From NCBI GenBank assembly GCA_946965045.2, contig OX337228.1:2976001-3040000 (forward strand): a DNA stretch of 64,000 nucleotides, in the 5' to 3' direction. Below, one piece after another: positions 49,226-61,297 of this stretch. How positions within the stretch are numbered: position 1 is the first letter of the stretch; every line of letters begins with the position of its first letter. Below the pieces are notes generated by a model. It ran no database searches, was not told the DNA's origin, and saw nothing but the letters and a program-made list of their open reading frames with translations. The translations under genes and the position numbers were made by a program. This DNA is from Epithemia pelagica (lineage: Eukaryota; Bacillariophyta; Bacillariophyceae; Surirellales; Surirellaceae).

Positions 49226-49727
49226 CTTTCCCATGACATGAATTAGACGACATTCGAACTGCTCAGTCAAGTTGCCTGAGAATGATCCAATCAACACATT
49301 CAGCGGTCCACCTTCGCGGTATCCCGGTGCTCTGTTGATGCTCGATTTTCCGAAGAGATCAACCACGGGATTATAGACAACGTCCTCTAGTGGCAGGAGA
49401 AAATTTCGGAAACTGGATTCACTAGGAGTAGGTACTCCTACTACTCTACCTAGCTTCTCTTGGGGCATACTCCTAGTTTCTCCTAAGTAGGAGTAGTAGC
49501 TAGAGCTAGAGGTACCTCCACTAGCTAGAGGAGTAGCTATAGTTGGGGGTCTATCTGGACTACGGATACTCTTCTAGGTAGCTAGCTAGCTAGGAGTACC
49601 TACCTTTTGTGTCACTGCTCTTCACTGACGTAGGTCCTTCATTTTTCATCCACTTCGTGCCAAAAATTGAGCCTTTGGCGTCCAATTGTTACATTCCGAC
49701 TATTCCGTATCCAATCTTTGAATCACC
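49226..49727. repeat. Intergenic island of TAGGAGTA/TACTCCTA inverted repeats
   Basis: Within 49421-49600 TAGGAGTA or its complement occurs five times (49423-49430, 49433-49440, 49468-49475, 49488-49495 and 49591-49598), embedded in CTAG/AGCTAG-rich DNA. The first two form a near-perfect palindrome with a 2-bp centre; the next two face each other across 12 bp. A TGACGTAG element follows near 49626, upstream of the aminotransferase start. Confidence 0.7.
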
Positions 49728-51000
49728 ATGTCCTCACCTACGATTGCGGAGCCCAAAGAAGGCATTGACTTTTCGTCGTTGCCGTGGAATCTGAACTTAC
49801 CAGACGAGCACGTATACATTCACCTGAAGACCTCTTCTACTTGGACAGCAGAGCACTTGGACGAAATAGAAAGTCATGTTTACTCGTACAAGGATCGTCC
49901 TTTGCCTGTGTCTCCAGCAACCACCTCATTGAATTATGGAACTACCCTTTGGGAGGGCTTGAAGTGTTATCGAACCAGTGACGACAAGGCTGCAGTGTTT
50001 CGACCGGACCGTAACTACGAACGCATGAAAAAGGGTGCCGAGGAGTTGTGTCTTCCCATGCCTAGCAAGGAGCTGTTTATGCGTGCGATTCAAGTGGCCT
50101 TGCAACGGAACAGCCAACTCATTCCACCCACAGGAGAAGGCATGAAGCTGTATGTTCGACCCATGCTCTTTGGAAGTGGACAGCAATTGGGATTGTATCC
50201 GAGTCCGGAATTCAGTTTCCTTATGTATGTTTCCCCCACCGGAAATTACTTCAAATCTGCTACAAGGTGAGTTGACATGAAACATGTTGGTGTTGCGCGT
50301 TCCGCCAAATCTTGTATGCTTTTGGGTGGTACGCTCACACGATGTTGTCACGGACAGTGGTTTAAACATTCATTTGGAGACGCGACGTTCTCGTGCCAGT
50401 AAGGGTGGAATGGGGAGTACAAAATGTGCAGGCAATTATGCGGCCGCGCTGAAACCATTGATGGATTGCAAGAAACATGGGTTCCATGACAACTTGTTTT
50501 TGGATTTGGATACATATGAACCTGGTCACTTGTCTGAGGCAGTGGTACAAGAAATGTCTGCTGCCAATGTGTTCTTCGTCTTAAAAACGGGAGAAATTGT
50601 AACTCCGTCTCTGGATCGAGGCACTATTCTTCCTGGTGTTACTCGTGAAAGTGTGTTGCAAATTATCAACACCTTTGCGGAGGAATTGCTTCCTATTGTT
50701 AAGGAAAGCACTGGAAATGACTCCATTGCTGCAGTGTCGGGCCATAGCCGTACTGTGACGGTATCCGAAATTGCGAATGCCGTGGAGTGCTTTGCCACGG
50801 GAACTGCGGCGGAACTGGTGCCCATTCAACGGTTGGCCACGGATCCCGACGAAGAAACGGCGGAATATAGCTTTACTGACAATGGACCTGTGACGCGTAC
50901 CATTCTTCAAATGCTCCGTGAAACCATGACCGGGAAACGACAGGTGGAGGATGGGTGGTTACGCGATCCTTTTGCATCAAAAGAAGAGTTTTGTGCCTAG
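49728..51000 (+). CDS. BCAT: Branched-chain amino acid aminotransferase (2 exons)
   Basis: Exons are 49728..50266 and 50358..51000, with a 91-bp GTGAGT...GACAG intron, giving 393 residues. The class IV aminotransferase fold is clear: 'NYGTTLWEGLKCYRT', 'FRPDRNYERMKKGAEELCLP', 'LYVRPMLFGSGQQLGL', then after the junction 'SKGGMGSTKCAGNYAAALKP' with the pyridoxal-phosphate Lys in the STKCAGNY block, and 'TVSEIANAVECFATGTAAEL' near the end. The enzyme exchanges amino groups between Leu/Ile/Val and 2-oxoglutarate, in the last step of their synthesis or the first of their breakdown. No obvious transit or signal peptide is present ('MSSPTIAEPKEG'), which suggests the cytosol. I am confident of the family. 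Confidence 0.95.
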
Positions 51001-52285
51001 ACATGACTCTAGAGGAGTTCTATGAAGAGCTCAGTAGGAATGACGATGGATGTGTGCATAGGTGCGATGGTCGATAGGCCACCGAAAACTCAATCTATTC
51101 TCAGTCTTTGCACCTTATCAATACCAGCACTCCAGTGTCTACTAGGAGTATTGAGGCAGCGCACCTCGCTAGTAGGAGTACTTGTGAGACTGATTTGTCA
51201 GGAGAACTGCTCTGTTGGTTCAATCTGCGGTTCCATTCCCAAAGATAGCGACGTCTTTGAAGTCCATGACCCCAAGCGTACTATTAGGAGTACTCTAGTA
51301 GAGGAGTTGCTATCCGTAGTAAGGCTAGCTTCCTTCTCCTCTGGATCCCGCATTTTGCGATCCCCACTCCCCCCCATACCCATCCCATAAATCCCCTGTC
51401 GCCCCTGTCCCATCCCAACGGCTCTTTCGTCGTTGGTCTGGGGGATTCCTCTATTTTTTCTACTCTTACTTCTATAGTTACTATCCGAACACGCGACACT
51501 CATTCGCGTGTGGTCGCCGCGGGATCATCCGGCGTTCCTTCCTGGCACCAAAAAATAATGCACATGGGGGCTATTCTTCGGTGACCTGGCGCGACTATGA
51601 TCCAAGTGTACCGGCTTAGGGCTATTGTGAAACACAAAGTATGTCACCAATGGCGCGCCGGGTGTACCCCTGTTTTGAGAATAGTTGGTATATTCCGACA
51701 CGGAGTGATGAACCATACCCAACAAACAATGCGCGGGAACTTGGCAATCACCGTTATCTCTTCCACCAATGGTTCAACCGTCTACCTTCATCTACATAAG
51801 GCAAATCGATTTGTATGCCCTATCTATCCTTGTGATACCTTCTTCCTGGCTCCTGGCACTTGTGTTCATGTGGTTGTTGGTGTCTCTGCTTCGTGGAATA
51901 TACAGTAGAGAGTAGAGAATAGAGAAGAAGTGTGCCTACGAATAGCGAAGAGAACGACGAGCGGTGTGTGTGTGAAGTGGAAAGTGCAAGAGGGATCAAC
52001 ACAAGGCCCGTAAAACTCGCGCATCCAGAGCCATTCTCGAAGCAACACAACGCCCAATCCACAAGAGTGAGTGCACCTCTAATTATACCTGTGACATCTC
52101 CTCTCCGATCGTCTTCTGATTTCTAATCTCATCTTTGTCGCTGTCTTTCTCAAAGACTCAGAAACGCAAAGCGTTGGCATCTGCAGACATCAGGGCATTG
52201 TTGGTGAACTTGTTTCCCATCTCAAACATCCCACCGACACCCAAACCTTTCAACCAGATCGATAGCACTCCCATCTAGTATCATC
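51001..52285. repeat. 1.3-kb intergenic region with TAGGAGTA copies
   Basis: No gene is supported between the aminotransferase stop and the Wee1 start. TAGGAGTA occurs at 51143-51150, 51173-51180 and 51285-51292, the last overlapping a GAGTACTC palindrome. A C-rich run (CCCCACTCCCCCC type) lies near 51360-51420. The last 350 bp are probably Wee1 promoter and leader. Confidence 0.6.
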
Positions 52286-55200
52286 ATGATGATGACACCT
52301 TTCAAAGGAAGTGGTGGTGCTGGACCCAGGACGAGTAATCACAGTAGTGGTAGCACTGGAGCGGTTGCCTCGTCGTCGTCGTCGTCGGATACACCCATGG
52401 AGGAAGAAACGGAGAGTTGCTCGGTCTTGAGCAGTCCTCCTCGATCGGGGCCACGCAGTACGGCCCGCTTAAACAGTCTCTTTTTTGTGGAAGAACACAA
52501 GGACGGACACGAGGAACGCACTCTTAACAACACTTCCCAAAATCAGCATGGAGGCTTGCCCTTTCCTCCGGTTCTTTCCGTCTCTCGTCGTCTTTCTCCC
52601 AACCCGGCCTTGACGCCACGGAACAATCGGCGCTTGTTTGCCGATGAAGATCAAGACACCAGTCCAACCAACAACAACAATCTGGAATCAGGCGCCACGA
52701 GAGCCAAGAGTGAAAACAACAACCGGTCACCCTTTGTCGTTCGCAATCCTCGATCCACGAAGTCCACCGCGTTGCGCAATTTTCTCGACAGTGGATCCAC
52801 GTTTGGAGTCTCCTTGTCAATGGACGATGGCGATACAGTGTCTGCGACGGATGATACTAGCAATACCACCAGTCGCAAACGATCGTCGGCAGAACGCCGA
52901 GCTGGAGGAGGACATGTCAAACACGGATCTGTGGGAGACACTGGTGGTGAGGGTGGTTCCTCATCCGCGTACTTGTCACCCAGAATTTCACCCAACTCGT
53001 TCATGACCATGGATGGTCGATTCGTTCATTCCAAAAATCCCTTTTCCAGTCCAATGATGACCGACGATCCAGCCAATTTGTCGTCCATGCGAGGAGACGA
53101 TCCACTCTTGACGGCCAATGCACCCACACTCCCCGACGATTCCGTGTTTTACCCTCAACAACAACAAACCTCCCATACAAATGCCTTTTTGTCCCTAAAG
53201 GCTTCGGCCAGTTCCGCTGTAGGGGGTCCTCCAACAAACACATCGACCTATCATTCACCCTTGCCGAAAGATCCATCCACGGAAATATTGGCAAATACAG
53301 GCGACCGAGGATTGTTCACCGTTCCCTTTCCGAGCTTTCTGACGAATGGGAATGAGAACGGAAACGATGATAATATGGGTCTGGCGGGTTCTATGAATAT
53401 GGGATTTCCAGCGCTTTCTCCTCGACGCGATCGGCCCAATCGTTCCAAATTTATGGGTTTGACGACCATGGGTCACGACAGTGGATTCCCTGGTGAACAT
53501 CGTTCCTCCTTTACAGGAAGCCCTATTTTTGAACACGCCGAGGCGGCTGCCGCGGCTGCGGCCGCATCCGTTGGCTATCACCCAACCGGTGCTGCTTCTT
53601 CCAGTAACAGCCTCAATACCAGCATGGACGCCATGGAAACAGATACAGCAAGCTGTGGATCGTTGCAAAAAGTTCGACGACTCAATCTGAATGATGACGT
53701 GGTATCCGCCTCGGGCCACGCGCTTCGGAATCGGGTATCGACACGACGGTTGGGACTGCGCATCGATACATCGGACAATACCAACAGCACATGGATGCAA
53801 GGCTATCATCGAGAGGGGAGTTTCTCAGGAAGTAGCATTAGTAGTCAGGATGGGCCCTACTACTACAACAACGGTAGTAGTCATCCACCAAAAGAGAATG
53901 TTGCGCCTAGCAACAGTAAGAGCGAATGGAATCAAGACCATGACGATATTTCGCCAACGGATGTGTTAAGTTTTCCGTCACCGCCGTCGCCATCGGACAT
54001 CAAGACGACTGGACGAGGAGGAATTCCGAACGAAACACCAATCCCAGACTCGGCGCGTCCCAATCCTTACCAGTGGCGGAGCAACACCACACAATCGCGC
54101 GTATTGGTGCCCCCAACACCTGTGGCCGAACGACGGCGATTGGCCGCTCTGGCAGCACGAACACCGCATCCAGGATCGTTGATACACAATCATCGGGCCG
54201 CCAACAATTATCATCCGCATCATCATACACTCCTTGCAGGCACATCCTCAGCGCATGGAGGAGGGCGATCCGATGCCTCGTCGTCCGCCAATGCGGCCGC
54301 AACCATGGAAAAATCCAGGTTCTATGGAGACTTTGATATCATTTCGGAATTGGGACGAGGGTGTTTTGGGACTGTATACAAGGTCTTGTCACGGTTGGAT
54401 GGGTGCATGTATGCTATCAAAGCGGCAAAACGGCAAGCCAAGGGGCAATCGGATCGAGATCGAATGCTCAAGGAGGTACGTGACAATTACTCTGTTTGTA
54501 GTGCGATTGGAACACAAGAACTGACTGACTTGGCCGTTTCTCGTTCTCTTTTAACTTGCAGGTTTATGCGCTAGCCGCTTTGTCCGATCAGGCCCATACA
54601 GCCACGTTTCATATTGTTCGGTATCACCAAGCGTGGATGGAGGAAGATCGTCTCTACATTCAAACAGAATTGTGTCAGGGAAGCGTGGCGGATGAAGTGG
54701 CCAAAAATGAAAATGGTCTCCCATTGGTTCGACGTTACAAGCTTCTCCGCGAGATATGCTTGGCCCTGGAATTCTTGCATCAAAATAACATGGTGCATCT
54801 AGACATTAAACCAGACAATATCTTTGTCAAGAACGATCAGTTCAAACTTGGCGATTTTGGATTGGTAACCAAAATATCCATTTCCAGTGACAGCAACGAT
54901 GACGTCGAAGAAGGCGATTCACGATACATGTCCATGGAACTACTGGCCGGGGATCACACGGATTTGACCAAGTCTGATATTTTTTCTCTGGGTGCCACTC
55001 TGTACGAAATCAGTCTCCGTAGGCCTTTGCCCTTGAATGGTCAGGAATGGCAGGATTTTCGTGCCGGTCGATTGACACCGCTTCCACAAGCACGCAACCC
55101 CCAGGAGGAAGATCCAGAGTTGATGACCATGCTGGAGCAAATGATGCATCCTACTGCAAAACAGCGCCCTGCAGCTTCGGAATTATTAAAAAGAAGGCAA

Positions 55201-55371
55201 CTACTGAGTGATGAACAAAAAGCGTTAATCAAGGTCGTGGAAGCTAACATGGCCTTGCAGCAAATTCAGCTCACAAAACAACATGAACAGCATCCACATC
55301 CACCGCATTTGCCCATGCGACGGGGATTGCAACGGGCCAACACGTGGAATGGCCACAGTCTCATTCATTAA
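52286..55371 (+). CDS. WEE1: Wee1-like cell-cycle kinase (2 exons)
   Basis: Exons are 52286..54475 and 54562..55371, with an 86-bp GTACGT...TGCAG intron, giving 999 residues. Residues 1-680 are disordered, rich in Ser/Asn/Pro/Thr with many Ser-Pro and Thr-Pro sites. The kinase starts 'FDIISELGRGCFGTVYK' (Gly loop 688-697), then 'CMYAIKAAKR' (Lys at about 712), 'IVRYHQAWMEEDRLYIQTEL', 'NNMVHLDIKPDNIFV', 'KLGDFGLVTKI' and 'EGDSRYMSMELL'. The His-hydrophobic-Asp-Ile-Lys-Pro-x-Asn-Ile-Phe catalytic loop and the Glu-Gly-Asp-Ser-Arg-Tyr activation segment are Wee1 hallmarks. Wee1 phosphorylates the inhibitory Tyr of cyclin-dependent kinase in the nucleus and delays mitosis. The long N-terminus is probably a regulatory phosphorylation region. 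Confidence 0.93.
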
Positions 55372-55945
55372 CAGAATTTAATACTAATAGAATAGGACTG
55401 GATGCAGATGCAGTTAGGGACTCGTTCTTTGCAGCGTCCCAGTTCCCGATAAGGTAGAATTCCTTTCGAGAGTGATTCTTCATGATTCCCCATCTTGTGA
55501 GAGAGGTTGCGCGAACGCCCGGCGCGACTGATGTCACATTTACCCTTTACGCGCGTCATTGGCGTTGTATGCGCCTTGGGGGTTCTTGGGGGAAAAGTGC
55601 TCGCTTCTTGCTTTGATCCATCGCTGAAAGCCCTCCAACAATCAGAACACGTTCGAGGATGGGCGATCGAACCAACTATGGAGGCAATTCCACTTCGTTT
55701 ATGGTGGAACGATTCATGCCACTACACTTACAAGGGGGATTCACATCCTGTAGCAGACCATTGCATGGCCTTGTAAATTGCCGACTCGGTCAACGTGATC
55801 TTCACCGACTGGCGACCACCCACCGCTGTTTCCCACTTCGGCAAAAAAAAGTCGTTTGATTGGGTGCAGAGGCAAGGCTCTTGGCAGCACCATCCATACG
55901 ACGGCGGTAAGTTGAGAACAATTGGAAAGGATCAACGAAATAAGC
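55372..55945. other. Region that may hold missing 5' exon(s) of the MDR-oxidoreductase gene
   Basis: Two overlapping short frames have plausible composition: one beginning at 55507 (89 aa; also ATG 55531, with a hydrophobic 'RVIGVVCALGVLGGKVLASC' stretch) and one at 55659 ('MGDRTNYGGNSTSFMVERFM'). A strong donor-like GGTAAGTT lies at 55907-55914, which could pair with the acceptor-like ATTGATCAG near 55978. No combination is clearly better, so no exon is called here. Confidence 0.3.
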
Positions 55946-58900
55946 ATGGTCATCAACTCGACGGCAATTGATCAGGAGCTTCCCTGGGACAGAATGTGGG
56001 AGTACGTTCTAGGAGAAGGTGATGACCAATCATCGGCCTACAGTTTAGCGCGACGAACATCCTCTCGGGTTTCAACACCATCACCAACCCCACCACTTTT
56101 GCCACCACCACGTAAACAACGACATGAAGTGCCAAGGTATCAGACTTCTACCAACGTAAAGGACAGTGAAGATACCATTGATGTGCAATCTGACACCTGG
56201 GGACGAATGAGCAGTGGTGGGGCGTTTACTCGATCATCTTCCACGAAACGACAAAGTAGTACTGGAAGTGAAATGTCCTTTCCAGCAGACTTTGGAGACG
56301 ACTATACCATGCGACAACGACGGAGTAGTAGCACTACTGGGGACAACTTTCCGCCGCCACGACAACGCAGCAGTGCTTCCTCTACGACTCTTACAGAAAG
56401 CATCATTTCACCCGTTCATACGTCATCCTCCAAAAGTCGAAGAGACTACACATCAGCCTCGTCGGAAACTAGCATTTTTCAGAGAAAATCATCTGCATCG
56501 TCCCTGACAAGAAATCAGCACTCGTTACAAGATCGATATGAAATGGACCAAAGTGTCACATCCTCTCTAGGACGAGAAGCATCGCTGGTCCGAGAATCAT
56601 CTGAAAGCGGTGGGAGCTTATCGTCCATTTCGAAAACTAAAAGGAAAATAGGATTCTGGCGGCGAAGAAGTGATGATATCCAACTGGACGAAACTAGCAC
56701 AAAGGAATCATTCGATCCAGCAGGCATCACTCAGCAACAGCAACAGTCGCAACGGGAACTGGAACAATCACCACCACCAAAACAAGAAGAAGATATTGCT
56801 TCTTCCCCTACTACATCCGAAATACAAGCAGGATCTGGAAAGCAACCTTCGCATCGCCTTCTTCCTCCGCCGAAGCTTCCAGAGCGACCTGGCTCTGGTC
56901 GAAATATTCGCAAAAGCAGTGGGAGCGCTAGGGTAAGCAACAAAACTATGGGAGAACGGTCGTCGTCGTCGTCGTCACACAAATATGTTACAGCTTCACG
57001 TGATGATGAGGCAACCCAGGAAAGTGCCGGTTCAGAGATTATGGAACAACGAGATTCTGGTAGCCCTGACACAACACTGGAAACAGATTTTTCTATTGAA
57101 GGGCCGTTGAGTGCCTTGTTTATGACATGTAACGACGCCGACAACTTCAGTATAGAAGGAAGTGGCAACAAGCGGTCGTTTGCCAACCAGAATCATTCGA
57201 GTCCTTCGGCGGTTGCCGCCTCCGCTGCCGCTGCGGCAGCTGCAGCGGTTGCCCTGAGGCGTATTGGGGATGTCAATACATGCATGATTGCACCGAAAGA
57301 ATCGTACAAGGGAAACCGGGGAAAGAACACAGCTGGGGGCAGTAAAAGGGGCAAAAAAGATTCCTCTGCATCACCGATGTCAGCGGTAAACGGTAACGCC
57401 GTATCAACTACCACGACCACAACGAAATCCAATGGTGCTGGGGTTCTTTTTTTTGATTCCCTCGCAAAAGGAATTGACGATTTTCTAGATCCAGCATTTT
57501 CTTACTCTCTCGATGACGGAGGAGAACAAACGCTGTGTCTTGGTGAATTCTCTGATGATGGATCTTCTTCAGACGACAAGCGACTACAGGCAGCCAACCA
57601 TCCTTCACAGTCAAAACGAACCTCGACAACGAACTTCAATTATTCTCGTAAAAATCGAAACAGAAAGGATTCCAAACTAACGTTTGGCTCGTATGGAGAC
57701 AGTCGATCTAGATCCAGTTTATCCCCTATTACCGAGGAAGTGTCGCAATCGGCGGACCGTGATACTTCGTTTGACAACGAGACAACGGACGGAAAACGTG
57801 ATGATAGCTTTTCGCGGGCTCGAAGTCCATCGTCACAACGACAAGAGAAAAAAGAAATCCGCCGAGAAACTTTACCGGGATACGATGCTGGTGGTGATGA
57901 AACGAAGCGAGACAGAAATACCTCATCAGAAGTCCTCAGCGATCGCGACGCAGACTTTTTTCGCTTCCCTGCAGACTTCAAGGGCAAGAGTGTGAATAAG
58001 AAAAGTGGTGACAACGGAAGACGTTCCGGATTTGCTTCTGAACAAGCGGGAGATCAGAAGGACAAGGATGGCTTCTTCAGTTTTGCTGGATCTCGGAGTC
58101 CTGGTTCTATTTCTATCACAGGATATGACAGTGGGGGTATCACTGGAACCACTTCTCAAGTTGGTTTTTCATCGGGGCATTTGTCACCCACCAGCGCCTC
58201 ATCGACGAACGGTCAAATCATGCAAATGCATCCAGTAAGCCCGACATCTCAAAGTGGTGTTGCAGGAACTACGTCTGCAATTGAGACTCTCTCTCCTTCT
58301 AGTCTCGATGGTAACGGCAGTCGTTATACAAAAGTGTCCAGCAATATGTCACGAAGTGGTCTGACAACCACGGGCGCGGCATATGGCCAATTATCACCCT
58401 CAAGCTCTGCCACACGGAGTGGAGCGACAACTGTTGCTATGGGACCAACCTCTCCTAAAACCACGGGGAATCGACAAGCTCTCAACCGACATTCTGATTA
58501 CCCGAGCTCTCCAGGATTAAATCCTCCTCTGTCTTTCCCAAGTGACCTCTTTCTAGATGGTGTTGTGCCATCTACCCCAACAGAAACCGTTGTCTCCAGA
58601 AGTGGGCTTGTTTCAACGAACCATATTTCGCTCACCAGCACAACTGATCTTCAAAGTATACGACAGGAACAGGAACATAAAAAGAAAGCCTTGCTTCTCA
58701 CTCGGCAGATGACAAGTCCATCGGATGATGCCGAGGATGACGAAGGTACGTTTTCTCGCTCTTCATGGGACGACGAGGGCAGTGAGAGAAGCAGAACGGG
58801 ACTCGTTCTTGGTAAGCACGTCAAGCGTCACGATAGTCACAGTCGCAGCTGCATACGTCTTCCCATCTGCTTCAGTGGAAGAAAATCGTATGAACAGGTT

Positions 58901-60317
58901 TATGCAGTCAGTGAACTAGACGCAGCAACACAACGACCAAGCCGACAACTGTCCGTTGATGACGGATCTGACTTACTTCGCAAAGCAAGATGTTCTCCAT
59001 TTACGGGAACCAAACAGGTTTCCAGATCTTCGCACGACACGACAACTTCGAAAACGCATGAAGAGACGAGCGGAGATATGTTAAACAACAGCTGGATGCA
59101 CAACTCTGATATTCAGAGCCTTTATGAATATGACTTTGATTCAACCGCTCATATGAGCGTCGTTTTTGACCAGTTTGGAGGAGACCCAGAGGAAGAAATG
59201 CGAGTCGTTCTCCATGATTCTCCTCCTGAAAAAGTTAAAGAAGGGCTGGTTGAATACAATAAGGTTGTTGTGAAGGTAGAGGTAAGTCCAACTGGCCATG
59301 TTTGTCTTCGATGTGGAGTGTCTCGGGTTTTCTCAATCCCACTTTCTCCTGTTTCAGGCTTCAACGGTCTCGCAGACAGATTGTGCATTCCGAAACGGCA
59401 AACTGACCAACGAATTCCACTCTGTAACTCCCGCTACACCCGGCGTCGACGTAATCGGAAGGATTTACCGAATTGATGCAGAATCGAGTAGCATGTACAA
59501 GTTGAATGTGGGTGATAGAGTTATGTCTTTGATCAAATGGGGTGGTAACTCTCGCTACCTGACGGTTGACCCTTCCAAGCTTGTCAAAGTCTCAAATGAT
59601 CTGGATCCAGCAGAGGCGGTATGCTTGATGGAAACCTATCTTTACGCATTTCAGCTGATTCATTCTGGACAAAGTAGGACTGCAAGGTATCGTAAGAACG
59701 CTCTACAGGACAAACGCATCTTGGTTGTTGGCGAGATGGCATCAAATATTGGACGAGCCATTGTACAGCTTGCCAATCATGCCGGATGTCACAATGTGGT
59801 AGCCACGACTTTGGAAAAGCACCGCGAAACGGTTTCCAAAATGGGAGTCATACCAATTGATCCAGAACCTGCCAATTGGAAAAGCTTTCTGAATGGCTCC
59901 GTAGATCTCCTGATTCAGCTGTCCGGGCGGTTGTCGCCCACAGTCGCCTACGGGGTTCTACGCCCTTTGGGGAACATGGTCATAGCTACATCATACCACA
60001 AAGCTGACAACCGTTTTGGAGGACCCGGGAATCCTGCCATGATGATGGCTTGCGGTCGGTCCGATCTCAGCTTGGATTCCCGAGTGAGTCGGTATAACGT
60101 CTTTCGTGCTTGGGACGATAACCGAGAATATATTCAAGACGATTTACATCATTTGACGGCCCTTTTGCTGGAAAGGAAAGTGGTCCCGGACGTGCTTGAT
60201 CGTGTTTCATTATCCAATGTGGGAAAAGCACATGCACTCCTGGAAACTAGACGACTTCGGGGATTTGTTGTATGTGAGCCATGGTTGGTCTCGAAATCCA
60301 GAACAATGAACTTGTAA
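55946..60317 (+). CDS. MDR-superfamily (quinone oxidoreductase-like) enzyme with a huge disordered N-terminus (2 exons, 5' end uncertain)
   Basis: Exons are 55946..59281 and 59358..60317, with a 76-bp GTAAGT...TTCAG intron, giving 1431 residues from the first ATG. About 1,060 N-terminal residues are disordered: Ser/Thr/Arg-rich, with Ser-Pro sites and a run of nine Ala. The folded part straddles the intron: 'EYNKVVVKVE|ASTVSQTDCA', then 'PATPGVDVIGRIYRID', 'VGDRVMSLI', 'ILVVGEMASNIGRAIVQLAN' (a Rossmann nucleotide loop, atypical in its Gly pattern), 'DLLIQLSGRLSPTVAYGVLR' and 'KAHALLETRRLRGFVV'. This is the zinc-free alcohol dehydrogenase/quinone oxidoreductase type, which normally has about 330 residues. 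The substrate is unknown. Upstream exons may be missing. Confidence 0.75.
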
Positions 60318-60409
60318 CATAGAGTAAATAAGAGTTCAATGTCTACGCCAAATATAACAGATAAGGGATGATGTTGTTGTTGCTTAGTGTGGTCTAGTGT
60401 AGAAAAGGA

Positions 60410-60763
60410 TTATGCTGTATCGATCACTGTTTCTGTCTGCAGATTCTTGAATGAATCGACTTCCAACAATTGAGCCCATGTGTACAGAGGGTGCTTGGCA
60501 TCTTCATCTTCGTTTCTCTTTCGGCTGAGACGAACACGAACTCTGGTTGGTACATTCTTAATACCACATTTCCAAACATACTTGTTGAGCGCAGAGTCAA
60601 TACGAACATCCACCGTGTTCATTGCCTTTTGCGCAAATCCCCGGATTTCCTTAATGGCCCGAGGCGCTCGGCGTTTAAATTGCATCTTATGAATGCGTTT
60701 GGACAAGTGGATTGTATAATCCCGAGTGACAATGTCTTGCTTAGGTGCTCCCTTTGGTGCCAT
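60410..60763 (-). CDS. RPL31: Ribosomal protein eL31 (L31e)
   Basis: 117 residues in one coding exon, the usual family length. '[20 protein letters not shown]', '[19 protein letters not shown]', '[20 protein letters not shown]' and '[20 protein letters not shown]' follow the eL31 alignment closely. It is a large-subunit protein near the peptide exit tunnel. Upstream lies a spliced leader: a donor GTAAGT at 60895 pairs with an acceptor at 60800, or with another at 60778. With the second acceptor an upstream ATG at 60959 would be in frame and add 27 residues, so the start at 60763 is preferred on family grounds but not certain. Confidence 0.95.
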   Translation of the reverse strand: MAPKGAPKQDIVTRDYTIHLSKRIHKMQFKRRAPRAIKEIRGFAQKAMNTVDVRIDSALNKYVWKCGIKNVPTRVRVRLSRKRNEDEDAKHPLYTWAQLLEVDSFKNLQTETVIDTA

Positions 60764-61297
60764 CTTGGAAATGCTTGCTATCTACCTCGTTTGAAACCGC
60801 TGGACAAAAAGGACGCCGCAAACAGTCGGTGTACGTGAGTACGAATTCGTGGTAGTCAACAGCGATACAATAGCAGAACAATCAATGGCACTTACCAAGT
60901 GTCCTTTGTTGTCTCGTCCAACTCCACTTGGTTGCAGCAGCTCTTGTTGCGGTCGCCATAACACTAAAGAAAAGTGAAGCGGTAAGAAGTAAATCAGATC
61001 CAGTCGCTCTTTTTCTCCATGCCAGGGAGGTGTTGTCCCTTCACTCGATTACAATATCTATCAAACACTGTGAAATCGCCATTCTATCCGTTGAGATAAA
61101 AGGGCTCCTAAAAAGGCTTCCATGCGTAACCTTTGCCATAAATAATGTTTGTAGTATTTAGACTTTGTATCGTTAGGTAGTTTTAGGCCGAGGAATTTTT
61201 TTGGTCCTGGTAATTGCATCCTTGCGCGGCGGACGAGATTTCCGAGACCTCCCTTTCCGTTCAGGACTGTCGTTTGGTGTCAACAACGAAATGAACC
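60764..61297. promoter_or_regulatory. RPL31 leader intron and divergent promoter
   Basis: It contains the RPL31 5' leader exon (ending at 60896) and its intron, then the shared upstream region with the 894-aa gene. Apart from the leader ATG at 60959, no gene is seen. Confidence 0.5.

Noticed and set aside
55507..55776. Small secreted-looking protein of 89 (or 81) residues
   Set aside because: It overlaps a second equally plausible frame, and neither has domain or splice support.
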